From positions 55,191 through 119,190 of the forward strand of contig CAMXBY010000009.1 in assembly GCA_947179485.1 (NCBI GenBank): DNA of 64,000 bases, given 5' to 3'. This DNA comes from Allacma fusca. Lineage: Eukaryota; Arthropoda; Collembola; Symphypleona; Sminthuridae. Position numbers and translations under genes: made by a program. Below the pieces are notes generated by a model. It was not told the DNA's origin and did not search any database. It saw only the letters and a program-made list of their open reading frames with translations. The first letter of the stretch is position 1. Each line of letters begins with the position of its first letter. Below are positions 1 through 12,790 of the stretch, piece after piece.

Positions 1-330
1 TTTCGGGAACACTTTTGGTGTGGACTTTTCATAAGAATTTTCGGGCAAACTTTTAGTGTGGAGTTTTTAGTTTGGATTTTTTGGGTTAACTATTTAGTGT
101 AGATTTTGCATGTGGAACATTTGGTTACACTTTTTGTGTGGACTTTTCGGGCAAGCTTTTAGTGAGGATTTTTTATGTGGAATATTTGAAGACACTTTTC
201 TGTTTTTTTTCATGTCGATTTTCAGGGTAGACTCTTAGTGTGGATTTTTATGCCGAAGTTTTGGGTGCACTTTTAGTCTGAATTTTTTATGTGCATTTTT
301 TGGGGTTTATTTTTAGTGGACGTTTTATGT

Positions 331-621
331 AGAAATCCTGGGTACCCCTTCAGTGTGGAATTTTCATGGGGAATTTTTCGGTACGCTCTAAGTGTGGAGT
401 TTTCATGTGGATTTTCGGGTACACCTTTAGTGTGGACATTTTATCTGGAATTTTTGGGTTTCCTTTTTTGTGTGGAATTTTCATGTGGATTTTTTGGTAC
501 ACTTTTATGTTTTACTTTTCATGTGGATTTTCGGGAACACTTTTGGTGTGGACTTTTCATAAGAATTTTCGGGCAAACTAAAATTCCAAACTAACGTTTA
601 TTTTTAGTGGACGTTTTATGT
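331..621 (+). repeat. Truncated 291-bp satellite monomer with inverted patch (copy 1)
   Basis: After the fifth sub-repeat (ending GGGCAAAC) the monomer skips to the start of the next one. The join at 579-596 holds about 18 bp containing AAAATTCCAAACTAA, which is close to the reverse complement of TTAGTTTGGATTTTT from sub-repeat 6. So the deletion is accompanied by a short inversion of local sequence. Confidence 0.8.
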
Positions 622-2777
622 AGAATTCCTGGGTGCCCCTTCAGTGTGGAATTTTCATGGGGAATTTTTGGGTACGCTTATAGTGTGGAGTTTTCATGTG
701 GATTTTCGGGTACACTTGTAGTGTTGACTTTTTATCTGGATATTTTGCTGTCTTAGTAGTGTGGTTTTTTATGTGGAATTTTTGGGTTTCCTTTTTTGTT
801 TGGAATTTTCATGTGGATTTTTTGTAACCTTTTTATGTTTTACTTTTCATATGGATTTTCGGGAACACTTTTGGTGTGGACTTTTCATAAGAATTTTCGG
901 GCAAACTTTAAGTGTGGAGTTTTTAGTTTGGATTTTTTGGGTTACCTTTTTAGTGTAGATTTTGCATGTGGAACATTTGGTTACACTATTAGAGTGGACT
1001 TTTCGGACAAGCTTTTAGTGAGGATTTTTTATGTGGAATATTTGAAGACACTTTTTCTGTTTTTTTTCATGTCGATTTCTTGGGTAGACTCTTAGTGTGG
1101 ATTTTTTATGCCGAAGTTTTGGGTGCACTTTTAGTCTGAATTTTTTATGTGCATTTTTTGGGGTTTATTTTTAGTGGCCGTTTTATGTAGAAATCCTGGG
1201 TACCCCTTCAGTGTGGAATTTTCATGGGGAATTTTTCGGTACGCTTTAAGTGTGGAGTTTTTATGTGGTTCTTCGGGTTCACTTGTAGTGTGGGCGTTTT
1301 ATCTGGAATTTTTGGGTTTCCTTTTTTGTGTGGAATTTTCATGTGGATTATTTGGTACACTTTAATGTTTGACTTTTCATGTGGATTTTCGGGAACACTT
1401 TTGGTGTGGACTTTTCATAAGAATTTTCGGGCAAACTTTTAGTGTGGAGTTTTTAGTTTGGATTTTTTGGGTTAACTATTTAGTGTAGATTTTTCATGTG
1501 GAACATTTGGTTACACTTTTAGTGTGGACTTTTCAGGCAAGCTTTTAGTGAGGATTTTTTATGTGGAATATTTGAAGACACTTTTGCTGTATTTTTCATG
1601 TCCATTTTTTGGGTAGACTCTTAGTGTGGATTTTTTATGCCGAAGTTTTGGGTGCACTTTTAGTCTGAATTTTTTAATTGCATTTTTTGGGGTTTATTTT
1701 TAGTGGACGTTTTATGTAGAAATCCTGGGTACCCCTTCAGTGTGGAATTTTCATGGGAAATTTTTAGGTATGCTTTCAGTGACGAGTTTTCATGTGGATT
1801 TTCGGGTACACTTGTAGTGTGGGCATTTTATCTGGAATTTTTGAGTTTCCTCTTTTGTTTGGAATTTTCATGTGGATTTTTTGGTACACTTTTATGTTTG
1901 ACTTTTCATGTGGATTTTCGGGAAAACGTTTGGTGTGGACTTTTCATAAGAATTTTCGGGCAAACTTTTAGTGTGGAGTTTTTAGTTTGGATTTTTTGGG
2001 TTACCTTTTTAGTGTAGATTTTGCTTGTGGAACATTTGGTTACACTATTAGAGTGGACTTTTCGGACAAGCTTTTAGTGAGGATTTTTTATGTGGAATAT
2101 TTGAAGACACTTTTTCTGTTTTTTTTTCATGTCGATTTTTTGGGTAGACTCTTATGGTGGATTTTTTATGCCGGAGTTTTGGGTGCACTTTTAGTCTGAA
2201 CTTTTTATGTGCATTTTTTGGGGTTTATTTTTAGTGGACGTTTTATGTAGAAATCCTGGGTACCCCTTCAGTGTGGAATTTTCATGGGGAGTTTTTCGGT
2301 ACGCTTTTAGTGTGGAGTTTTCATGTGGATTTTCGGGTACACTTGTAGTGTGGACATTTTATCTGAAGTTTTTGGGTTTCCTTTTTTGTTTGGAATTTTC
2401 ATGTGGATTTTTTGGTACCTTTTTATGTTTTACTTTTCATGTGGATTTTCGGGAACACTTTTGGTGTAGACTTTTCATAAGAATTTTCGGGCAAACTTTA
2501 AGTGTGGAGATTTTAGTTTGGGTTTTTTTGGTTACCTTTTTAGTGTAGATTTTTCATGTGGAACATTTGGTTACACTTTTTGAGTGGACTTTTCGGGCAA
2601 GCTTTCAGTGAGGATTTTTTATGTGGAATATTTGAAGACACTTTTCTGTTTTTTTTCATGTCGATTTTTTGGGTAGACTCTTAGTTTGGATTTTTTATGC
2701 CGGAGTTTTGGGTGCACTTTTAGTCTGAATTTTTTATTTGCATTTTTTTGGGTTTATTTTTAGTGGACGTTTTGTGT

Positions 2778-3068
2778 AGAAATCCTGGGTACCCCTTCAG
2801 TGTGGAATTTTCATGGGGAATTTTTCGGTACGCTCTAAGTGTGGAGTTTTCATGTGGATTTTCGGGTACACCTTTAGTGTGGACATTTTATCTGGAATTT
2901 TTGGGTTTCCTTTTTTGTGTGGAATTTTCATGTGGATTTTTTGGTACACTTTTATGTTTTACTTTTCATGTGGATTTTCGGGAACACTTTTGGTGTGGAC
3001 TTTTCATAAGAATTTTCGGGCAAACTAAAATTCCAAACTAACGTTTATTTTTAGTGGACGTTTTATGT
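2778..3068 (+). repeat. Truncated 291-bp satellite monomer with inverted patch (copy 2)
   Basis: Same deletion and same inverted patch as the copy at 331, here at 3026-3043. It shows the rearrangement happened once and was then copied with its block. Confidence 0.8.
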
Positions 3069-4691
3069 AGAAATCCTGGGTACCCCTTCAGTGTGGAATT
3101 TTCATGGGGAATTTTTGGTAACGCTTATAGTGTGGAGTTTTCATGTGGATTTTCGGGTACACTTGTAGTGTTGACTTTTTATCTGGATTTTTTGCTGTCT
3201 TAGTAGTGTGGTTTTTTATGTGGAATTTTTGGGTTTCCTTTTTTGTTTGGAATTTTCATGTGGATTTTTTGTAACCTTTTTATGTTTTACTTTTCATATG
3301 GATTTTCGGGAACACTTTTGGTGTGGACTTTTCATAAGAATTTTCGGGCAAACTTTAAGTGTGGAGTTTTTAGTTTGGATTTTTTGGGTTACCTTTTTAG
3401 TGTAGATTTTGCATGTGGAACATTTGGTTACACTATTAGAGTGGACTTTTCGGACAAGCTTTTAGTGAGGATTTTTTATGTGGAATATTTGAAGACACTT
3501 TTTCTGTTTTTTTTCATGTCGATTTCTTGGGTAGACTCTTAGTGTGGATTTTTTATGCCGAAGTTTTGGGTGCACTTTTAGTCTGAACTTTTTATGTGCA
3601 TTTTTTGGGGTTTATTTTTAGTGGCCGTTTTATGTAGAAATCCTGGGTACCCCTTCAGTGTGGAATTTTCATGGGGAATTTTTCGGTACGCTTTAAGTGT
3701 GGAGTTTTTATGTGGATCTTCGGGTTCACTTGTAGTGTGGGCGTTTTATCTGGAATTTTTGGGTTTCCTTTTTTGTGTGGAATTTTCATGTGGATTATTT
3801 GGTACACTTTAATGTTTGACTTTTCATGTGGATTTTCGGGAACACTTTTGGTGTGGACTTTTCATAAGAATTTTCGGGCAAACTTTTAGTGTGGAGTTTT
3901 TAGTTTGGATTTTTTGGGTTAACTATTTAGTGTAGATTTTTCATGTGGAACATTTGGTTACACTTTTAGTGTGGACTTTTCAGGCAAGCTTTTAGTGAGG
4001 ATTTTTTATGTGGAATAATTGAAGACACTTTTGCTGTACTTGTCATGTCGATTTTTTGGGTAGACTCTCAGTGTGGATTTTTTATGCCGAAGTTCTGAGT
4101 GCACTTTTAGTCTGAATTTTTATTTACATTTTTTGGGGTTTATTTTTAGTGGACGTTTTAGGTAGAAATTTAGGGTACCCTTCAGTGTGGAATTTTCATG
4201 GGGAATTTTTCGCTACGCTTTTAGTGTGGAGTTTTCATGTGGATTTTCGGGTACACGTGTAGTGTGGACATTTTATCTGGAATTTTTGGGTTTCCTTTTT
4301 TGTTTGGAATTTTCATGTGGATTTTTTGGTACCTTTTTATGTTTTACTTTTCATGTGGATTTTCAGGAACACTTTTGGTGTGGACTTTTCATAAGAATTT
4401 TCGGGCAAACTTTAAGTGTGGAGTTTTTAGTTTGGATTGTTTGGGTTACCTTTTAAGTGTAGATTTTTCATGTGGAACATTTGGTTACACTTTTTGTGTG
4501 GACTTTTCGGGCAAGCTTTTAGTGACGATTTTTTATGTGGAATATTTGAAGACACTTTTGCTGTTTTTTTTTCATATCGATTTTTTGGGTAGACTCTTAG
4601 TGTGGATTTTTTATGCCGGAGTTTTGGGTGCACTTTTAGTCTGATTTTTTTATATGCATTTTTGGGTTTTTTTTTAGTGGACGTTTTATGT

Positions 4692-4981
4692 AGAAATCCT
4701 GGGTACCCCTTCAGTGTGGAATTTTCATGGGGAATTTTTCGGTACGCTCTAAGTGTGGAGTTTTCATGTGGATTTTCGGGTACACCTTTAGTGTGGACAT
4801 TTTATCTGGAATTTTTGGGTTTCCTTTTTTGTGTGGAATTTTCATGTGGATTTTTTGGTACACTTTTATGTTTTACTTTTCATGTGGATTTTCGGGAACA
4901 CTTTTGGTGTGGACTTTTCATAAGAATTTTCGGGCAAACTAAAATTCCAAACTAACGTTTATTTTTAGTGGACGTTTTATG
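4692..4981 (+). repeat. Truncated ~290-bp satellite monomer with inverted patch (copy 3)
   Basis: Same rearrangement, inverted patch at 4940-4957. No further copy was seen to the right, so this block type is confined to the left edge of the window. Confidence 0.8.
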
Positions 4982-5820
4982 CAGAAATCCTGGGTACCCC
5001 TTCAGTGTGGAATTTTCATGGGGAATTTTTGGGTACGGTTATTGTGTGGAGTTTTCATGTGGATTTTCGGGTACACTTGTAGTGTTGACTTTTTATCTGG
5101 ATTTTTTTCTGTCTTAGTAGTGTGGTTCTTTATGTGGAATTTTTGGGTTTCCTTTTTTGTTTGGAATTTTCATGTGGATTTTTTGGTACCTTTTTATGTT
5201 TTACTTTTCATGTGGATTTTCGGGAACACATTTGGTGTGGACTTTTCATAAGTATTTTAGGGCAAACTTTAAGTGTGGAGTTTTTAGTTTGGATTTTCTG
5301 GGTTACCTTTTCAGTGTAGATTTTGCATGTGGAACATTTGGTTACACTATTAGTGTGGACTTTTCGGACAAGCTTTTAGTGAGGATTTTTTATGTGGAAT
5401 ATTTGAAGACACTTTTTTCTGTTTTTTTTTCATGTCGATTTTTTGGGTAGACTCTTAGTGTGGATTTTTTATGCCGAAGTTTTGGGTGCACTTTTAGTCT
5501 GAATTTTTTATGTGCATTTTTTGGGGTTTATTTTTAGTGGCCGTTTTATGTAGAAATCCTGGGTACCCCTTCAGTGTGGAATTTTCATGGGGAATTTTTC
5601 GGTACGCTTTAAGTGTGGAGTTTTCATGTGGATATTCGGGTTCACTTGTAGTGTGGGCGTTTTATCTGGAATTTTTGGGTTTCCTTTTTTGTGTGGAATT
5701 TTCATGTGGATTTTTTGGTACCTTTTTATGTTTTACTTTTCATGTGGATTTTCGGGAACACTTTTGGTGTGGACTTTTCATAAGAATTTTCGGGCAAACT
5801 TTTAGTGTGGAGTTTTTAGT

Positions 5821-6900
5821 TTGGATTTTTTGGGTTACCTTTTTAGTGTAGATTTTTCATGTGGAACATTTGGTTACACTATTAGTGTGGACTGTTCGGG
5901 CAAGCCTTTAGTGAGGATTTTTTATTTGGAATATTTGTGGACACCTTTGCTGTTTTTTTTTCATGTCGATTTTTGGGGTAGACTCTTAGTGTGGATTTTT
6001 TATGCCGGAGTTTTGGGTGCACTTTTAGTCTGAACTTTTTATGTGCATTTTTTGGGGTTTATTTTTAGTGGACGTTTTATGTAGAAATCCTGGGTACCCC
6101 TTCAGTGTGGAATTTTCATGGGGAGTTTTTCGGTACGCTTTTAGTGTGGAGTTTTCATGTGGATTTTCGGGTACACTTGTAGTGTGGACATTTTATCTGA
6201 AGTTTTTGGGTTTCCTTTTTTGTTTGGAATTTTCATGTGGATTTTTTGGTACCTTTTTATGTTTTACTTTTCATGTGGATTTTCGGGAACACTTTTGGTG
6301 TGGACTTTTCATAAGAATTTTCGGGCAAACTTTTAGTGTGGAGTTTTTAGTTTGGATTTTTTGGGTTACCTTTTTAGTGTAGATTTTTCATGTGGAACAT
6401 TTGGTTACACTATTAGTGTGGACTGTTCGGGCAAGCCTTTAGTGAGGATTTTTTATTTGGAATATTTGTGGACACCTTTGCTGTTTTTTTTTCATGTCGA
6501 TTTTTGGGGTAGACTCTTAGTGTGGATTTTTTATGCCGGAGTTTTGGGTGCACTTTTAGTCTGAACTTTTTATGTGCATTTTTTGGGGTTTATTTTAAGT
6601 GGACGTTTTATGTAGAAATCCTGGGTACCCCTTCAGTGTGGAATTTTCATGGGGAGTTTTTCGGTACGCTTTTAGTGTGGAGTTTTCATGTGGATTTTCG
6701 GGTACACTTGTAGTGTGGACATTTTATCTGAAGTTTTTGGGTTTCCTTTTTTGTTTGGAATTTTCATGTGGATTTTTTGGTACCTTTTTATGTTTTACTT
6801 TTCATGTGGATTTTCGGGAACACTTTTGGTGTGGACTTTTCATAAGAATTTTCGGGCAAACTTTTAGTTTGGAGTTTTTAGTTTGGATTTTTTGGGTTAC
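5821..6900 (+). repeat. Recent single-monomer tandem duplication, period 531 bp
   Basis: The monomer starting at 5821 and the next at 6352 are almost identical, including rare variants such as TATTAGTGTGGACTGTTCGG and GAATATTTGTGGACACC. Most adjacent monomers in the array differ at more places than this, so the pair points to a recent one-monomer duplication. Confidence 0.75.
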
Positions 6901-9619
6901 CTTTTTAGTGTAGATTTTGCATGTGGAACATTTGGTTACACTATTAGAGTGGACTTTTCGGACAAGCTTTTAGTGAGGATTTTTTATGTGGAATATTTGA
7001 AGACACTTTTTCTGTTTTTTTTTCATGTCGATTTTTTGGGTAGACTCTTATGGTGGATTTTTTATGCCGGAGTTTTGGGTGCACTTTTAGTCTGAACTTT
7101 TTATGTGCATTTTTTGGGGTTTATTTTTAGTGTGGACGTTTTATGTAGAAATCCTGGGTACCCCTTGTGTGTGGAATTTTCATGGTGAATTTTTGGGTAC
7201 GCTTATAGTGTGGAGTTTTCATGTGGATTTTCGGGTACACTTGTAGTGTTGACTTTTTATCTGGATTTTTTGCTGTCTTAGTAGTGTAGTTTTTTATGTG
7301 GAATTTTTGGGTTTCCTTTTTTGTTTGGAATTTTCATGTGGATTTTTTGGTACACTTTCATGTTTTACTTTTCATGTGGATTTTCGGGAACACTTTTGGT
7401 GTGGACTTTTCATAAGAATTTTCGGGCAAACTTTAAGTGTGGAGTTTTTAGTTTGGATTTTTTGGGTTACCTTTTTAGTGTAGATTTTTCATGTGGAACA
7501 TTTGGTTACACTTTTAGTGTGGACTTTTCGGACAAGCTTTTAGTGAGGATTTTTTATGTGGAATATTTGAAGACACTTTTTCTGTTTTTTTTCATGTCGA
7601 TTTTTTGGGTAGACTCTTAGTGTGGATTTTTTATGCCGAAGTTTTGGGTGCACTTTTAGTTTGAATTTTTTATGTGCATTTTTTGAGGTTTATTTTTAGT
7701 GGCCGTTTAATGTAGAAATCCTGGGTACCCTGGGGGGGAATTTTCATTGGGAATTTTTCGCTACGCTTATAGTGTGGAGTTTTCATGTGGATCTTCGGGT
7801 TCACTTGTAGTGTGGGCGTTTTATCTGGAATTTTTGGGTTTCCTTTTTTGTGTGGAATTTTCATGTGGATTTTTTGGTACACTTTCATGTTTTACTTTTC
7901 ATGTGGATTTTCGCGAACACTTTTGGTGAGGACTTTTCATAAGAATTTTCGTGCAAACTTTTAGTGTGGAGTTTTTAGTTTGGATTTTTCGGGTTACCTA
8001 TTTAGTGTAGATTTTTCATGTGGAACATTTGGTTACACTTTTAGTGTGGACTTTTCAGGCAAGCTTTTAGTGTGGATTTTTTATGTGGAATAATTGAAGA
8101 CACTTTTGCTGTACTTTTCATGTCGATTTTTTGGGTAGACTCTCAGTGTGGATTTTTTATGCCGATGTTCTGAGTGCACTTTTAGTCTGAATTTTTATTT
8201 AAATGTTTTGGGGTTTATTTTTAGTGGACGTTTTATGTAGAAATCCTGGGTACCCCTTCAGTGTGGAATTTTCATGGGGAGTTTTTCGGTACGCTTTTAG
8301 TGTGGAGTTTTCATGTGGATTTTCGGGTACACTTGTAGTGTGGACATTTTATCTGAAGTTTTTGGGTTTCCTTTTTTGTTTGGAATTTTCATGTGGATTT
8401 TTTGGTACCTTTTTATGTTTTACTTTTCATGTGGATTTTCGGGAACACTTTTGGTGTGGACTTTTCATAAGAATTTTCGGGCAAACTTTTAGTGTGGAGT
8501 TTTTAGTTTGGATTTTTTGGGTTACCTTTTTAGTGTAGATTTTGCATGTGGAACATTTGGTTACACTATTAGAGTGGACTTTTCGGACAAGCTTTTAGTG
8601 AGGATTTTTTATGTGGAATATTTGAAGACACTTTTCTGTTTTTTTTTCATGTCGATTTTTTGGGTAGACTCTTAGTGTGGATTTTTTATGCCAAAGTTTT
8701 GGGTGCACTTTTAGTCTGCATTTTTTACGTGCATTTTTTGGGGTTTATTTTTAGTGTGGACGTTTTATGTAGAAATCCTTGGTACCCCTTCAGTGTGGAA
8801 TTTTCATGGGGAATTTTACGGTACGCTTTTAGTGTGGAGTTTTCATGTGGATTTTCGGGCACACTTGTAGTGTGGACATTTTATCTGGCATTTTTGGGTT
8901 TCCTTTTTTGTGTGGAATTTTCATGTGGATTTTTTGGTACACTTTTATGTTTTACTTTTCATGTGGATTTTCGGGAACACTTTTGGTGTGGACTTTTCAT
9001 AAGAATTTTCGGGCAAACCTTTAGTGTGGAGTTTTTGGTTTGGATTTTTAGGGTTACCTTTTAAGTGTAGATTTTTCATGTGGAACATTCGGTTACACTA
9101 TTAGTGTGGACTTTTTGGACAAGCTTTTAGTGAGGATTTTTTATGTGGACTATTTGAGGACACTTTTGCTGTTTTTTTCAGTTGATTTTTTGGGTAGACT
9201 CTTAGTGTGGATATTTTATGCCAAAGTTTTGGGTGCCCTTTTGGTCTGAATTTTTTATGTGCATTTTATGGGGTTTATTTTTAGTGTGGACGTTTTATGT
9301 AGACATCCTGGGTACCCCTACAGTGTGGAATTTTCATAGGGAATTTTTCGGTACATTTTTAGTGTGGAGTTTTCATGTGAATTTTCGGGTACACTTGTAG
9401 AGTGGACATTTTATCTGGAATCTTTGGGTTTCCTTTTTTGTGTGGAATTTTAATGTGGATTTATTGGTACCTTTTTATGTTTTACGTTTCATGTGGATTT
9501 TCGGGAACACTTTTGGAGTGGACTTTTCATAAGAATTTTCGGGCAAACTTTTAGTGTGGAGTTTTTAGTTTGGATTTTTTGGGTTACATTTTAAGTGTAG
9601 ATTTTTCATGTGGAACATT

Positions 9620-12600
9620 TGGTTACACTATTAGTGTGGACTTTTCGGGCAAGCTTTTAGTGAGCATTTTTTATTTGGAATATTTGTGGACACCTTTGCT
9701 GTTTTTTTTTCATGTCGATTTTTAGGGTAGAATCTTAGTGTGGATTTTTTATGCCGGAGTTTTGGGTGCACTTTTAGTCTGAACTTTTTATGTGCATTTT
9801 TTGGGGTTTATTTTTAGTGGACGTTTTATGAAGAAATCCTGGGTACCCCTTCAGTGTGGAATTTTCATGGGGAGTTTTTCGGTACGCTTTTAGTGTGGAG
9901 TTTTCATGTGGATTTTCGGGTACACTTGTAGTGTGGACATTTTATCTGGCATTTTTGGGTTTTCTTTTTTGTGGAATTTTCACCAGGATTTTTTGGTACA
10001 CTTTTGTTTTACTTTTCATGTGGATTTTCGGGAACACTTTTGGTGTGCACTTTTCATAAGAATTTTCGGGCAAACTTTTAGTGTGGAGTTTTTAGTTTGG
10101 ATTTGTTGGGTTAAATTTTTGGTGTAGATTTTTGATGTGGAACATTTGGTTACACTATTAGTGTGGACTTTTCGGACAAGCTTTTAGTGAGGATTTTTTA
10201 TGTGGACTATTTGAGGACACTTTTGCTGTTTTTTCAGCTGATTTTTTGGGTAGACTCTTAGTGTGGATATTTTATGCCAAAGTTTTGGGTTCCATTTTGG
10301 TCTGAATTTTTTATGTGCATTTTATGGGGTTTATTTTTAGTGTGGACGTTTTATGTAGAAATTCTGGGTACCCCTACAGTGTGGAATTTTTATAGGGAAT
10401 TTTTCGGTACGCTTTTAGTGTGGAGTTTTCATGTGAATTTTCGGGTACACTTGTAGTGTGGACATTTTATCTGGAATTTTTGGGTTTCCTTTTTTGTGTG
10501 GAATTTTCACCAGCGTTTTTTGGTTCACTTTTATGTTTTACTTTTCATGTGGATTTTCGGGAACACTTTACGAGTGCACTTTTCATAAGAATTTTCGGGC
10601 AAACGTTTAGTGTGGAGTTTTTAGTTTGGACTTGTTGGGTTACCTTTTTAGTGTAGATTTTTCATATGGAACATTTGGTTACACTATTAGTGTGGACTTT
10701 TCGGACAGGCTTTTAGTGAGGATTTTTTATGTGGACTATTTGAAGACACTTTTTCTGTTTTTTTTCATGTCGATTTTTTGGGTAGACTCTTAGTGTGGAT
10801 TTTTTATGCCGAAGTTTTGGGTGCACTTTTAGTTTGAATTTTTTATGTGCATTTTTTGAGGTTTATTTTTAGTGGCCGTTTAATGTAGAAATCCTGTGTA
10901 CCCTGGGGGGAATTTTCATTGGGAATTTTTCGCTACGCTTATAGTGTGGAGTTTTCATGTGGATCTTCGGGTTCACTTGTAGTGTGGGCGTTTTATCTGG
11001 AATTTTTGGGTTTCCTTTTTTGTGTGGAATTTTCATGTGGATTTTTTGGTACACTTTCATGTTTTACTTTTCATGTGGATTTTCGCGAACACTTTTGGTG
11101 AGGACTTTTCATAAGAATTTTTGGGCAAACTTTTAGTGTGGAGTTTTTAGTTTGGATTTTTCGGGTTACCTATTTAGTGTAGATTTTTCATGTGGAACAT
11201 TTGGTTACACTTTTAGTGTGGACTTTTCGGGCAAGCTTTTAGTGAGCATTTTTTATTTGGAATATTTGTGGACACCTTTGCTGTTTTTTTTTCATGTCGA
11301 TTTTTAGGGTAGAATCTTAGTGTGGATTTTTTATGCCGGAGTTTTGGGTGCACTTTTAGTCTGAACTTTTTATGTGCATTTTTTGGGGTTTATTTTTAGT
11401 GGACGTTTTATGAAGAAATCCTGGGTACCCCTTCAGTGTGGAATTTTCATGGGGAGTTTTTCGGTACGCTTTTAGTGTGGAGTTTTCATGTGGATTTTCG
11501 GGTACACTTGTAGTGTGGACATTTTATCTGGCATTTTTGGGTTTTCTTTTTTGTGGAATTTTCACCAGGATTTTTTGGTACACTTTTGTTTTACTTTTCA
11601 TGTGGATTTTCGGGAACACTTTTGGTGTGCACTTTTCATAAGAATTTTCGGGCAAACTTTTAGTGTGGAGTTTTTAGTTTGGATTTGTTGGGTTAAATTT
11701 TTGGTGTAGATTTTTGATGTGGAACATTTGGTTACACTATTAGTGTGGACTTTTCGGACAAGCTTTTAGTGAGGATTTTTTATGTGGACTATTTGAGGAC
11801 ACTTTTGCTGTTTTTTCAGCTGATTTTTTGGGTAGACTCTTAGTGTGGATATTTTATGCCAAAGTTTTGGGTTCCATTTTGGTCTGAATTTTTTATGTGC
11901 ATTTTATGGGGTTTATTTTTAGTGTGGACGTTTTATGTAGAAATTCTGGGTACCCCTACAGTGTGGAATTTTTATAGGGAATTTTTCGGTACGCTTTTAG
12001 TGTGGAGTTTTCATGTGAATTTTCGGGTACACTTGTAGTGTGGACATTTTATCTGGAATTTTTGGGTTTCCTTTTTTGTGTGGAATTTTCACCAGCGTTT
12101 TTTGGTTCACTTTTATGTTTTACTTTTCATGTGGATTTTCGGGAACACTTTACGAGTGCACTTTTCATAAGAATTTTCGGGCAAACGTTTAGTGTGGAGT
12201 TTTTAGTTTGGACTTGTTGGGTTACCTTTTTAGTGTAGATTTTTCATATGGAACATTTGGTTACACTATTAGTGTGGACTTTTCGGACAGGCTTTTAGTG
12301 AGGATTTTTTATGTGGACTATTTGAAGACACTTTTTCTGTTTTTTTTCATGTCGATTTTTTGGGTAGACTCTTAGTGTGGATTTTTTATGCCGAAGTTTT
12401 GGGTGCACTTTTAGTTTGAATTTTTTATGTGCATTTTTTGAGGTTTATTTTTAGTGGCCGTTTAATGTAGAAATCCTGTGTACCCTGGGGGGAATTTTCA
12501 TTGGGAATTTTTCGCTACGCTTATAGTGTGGAGTTTTCATGTGGATCTTCGGGTTCACTTGTAGTGTGGGCGTTTTATCTGGAATTTTTGGGTTTCCTTT

Positions 12601-12790
12601 TTTGTGTGGAATTTTCATGTGGATTTTTTGGTACACTTTCATGTTTTACTTTTCATGTGGATTTTCGCGAACACTTTTGGTGAGGACTTTTCATAAGAAT
12701 TTTTGGGCAAACTTTTAGTGTGGAGTTTTTAGTTTGGATTTTTCGGGTTACCTATTTAGTGTAGATTTTTCATGTGGAACATTTGGTTAC
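9620..12790 (+). repeat. Higher-order repeat zone B, period 1,582 bp
   Basis: A three-monomer block from about 9,620 to 11,201 is repeated at about 11,202-12,783 with near identity. Shared private variants include TTTTCACCAGGATTTTTTGG, TTTTCACCAGCGTTTTTTGG, TTTACGAGTGCAC and GTACCCTGGGGGG-type changes. Part of the block recurs a third time 2,638 bp further on (14,076-14,900). The monomer pair at 9,218 also reappears 4,220 bp downstream at 13,438, so the zone was reshuffled more than once. Confidence 0.85.

Larger units (their letters stand above)
331..5270 (+). repeat. Higher-order repeat zone A, period 2,447 bp
   Basis: Five successive monomers, spaced 291, 567, 529, 531 and 529 bp, form a 2,447-bp block starting at 331 that repeats at 2778 with near-identical sequence. 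A third block starts at 4692, only 1,914 bp later, because the second block has lost one full monomer. The truncated 291-bp monomer marks the first position of each block. This pattern is the usual result of unequal exchange acting on groups of monomers. Confidence 0.85.
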
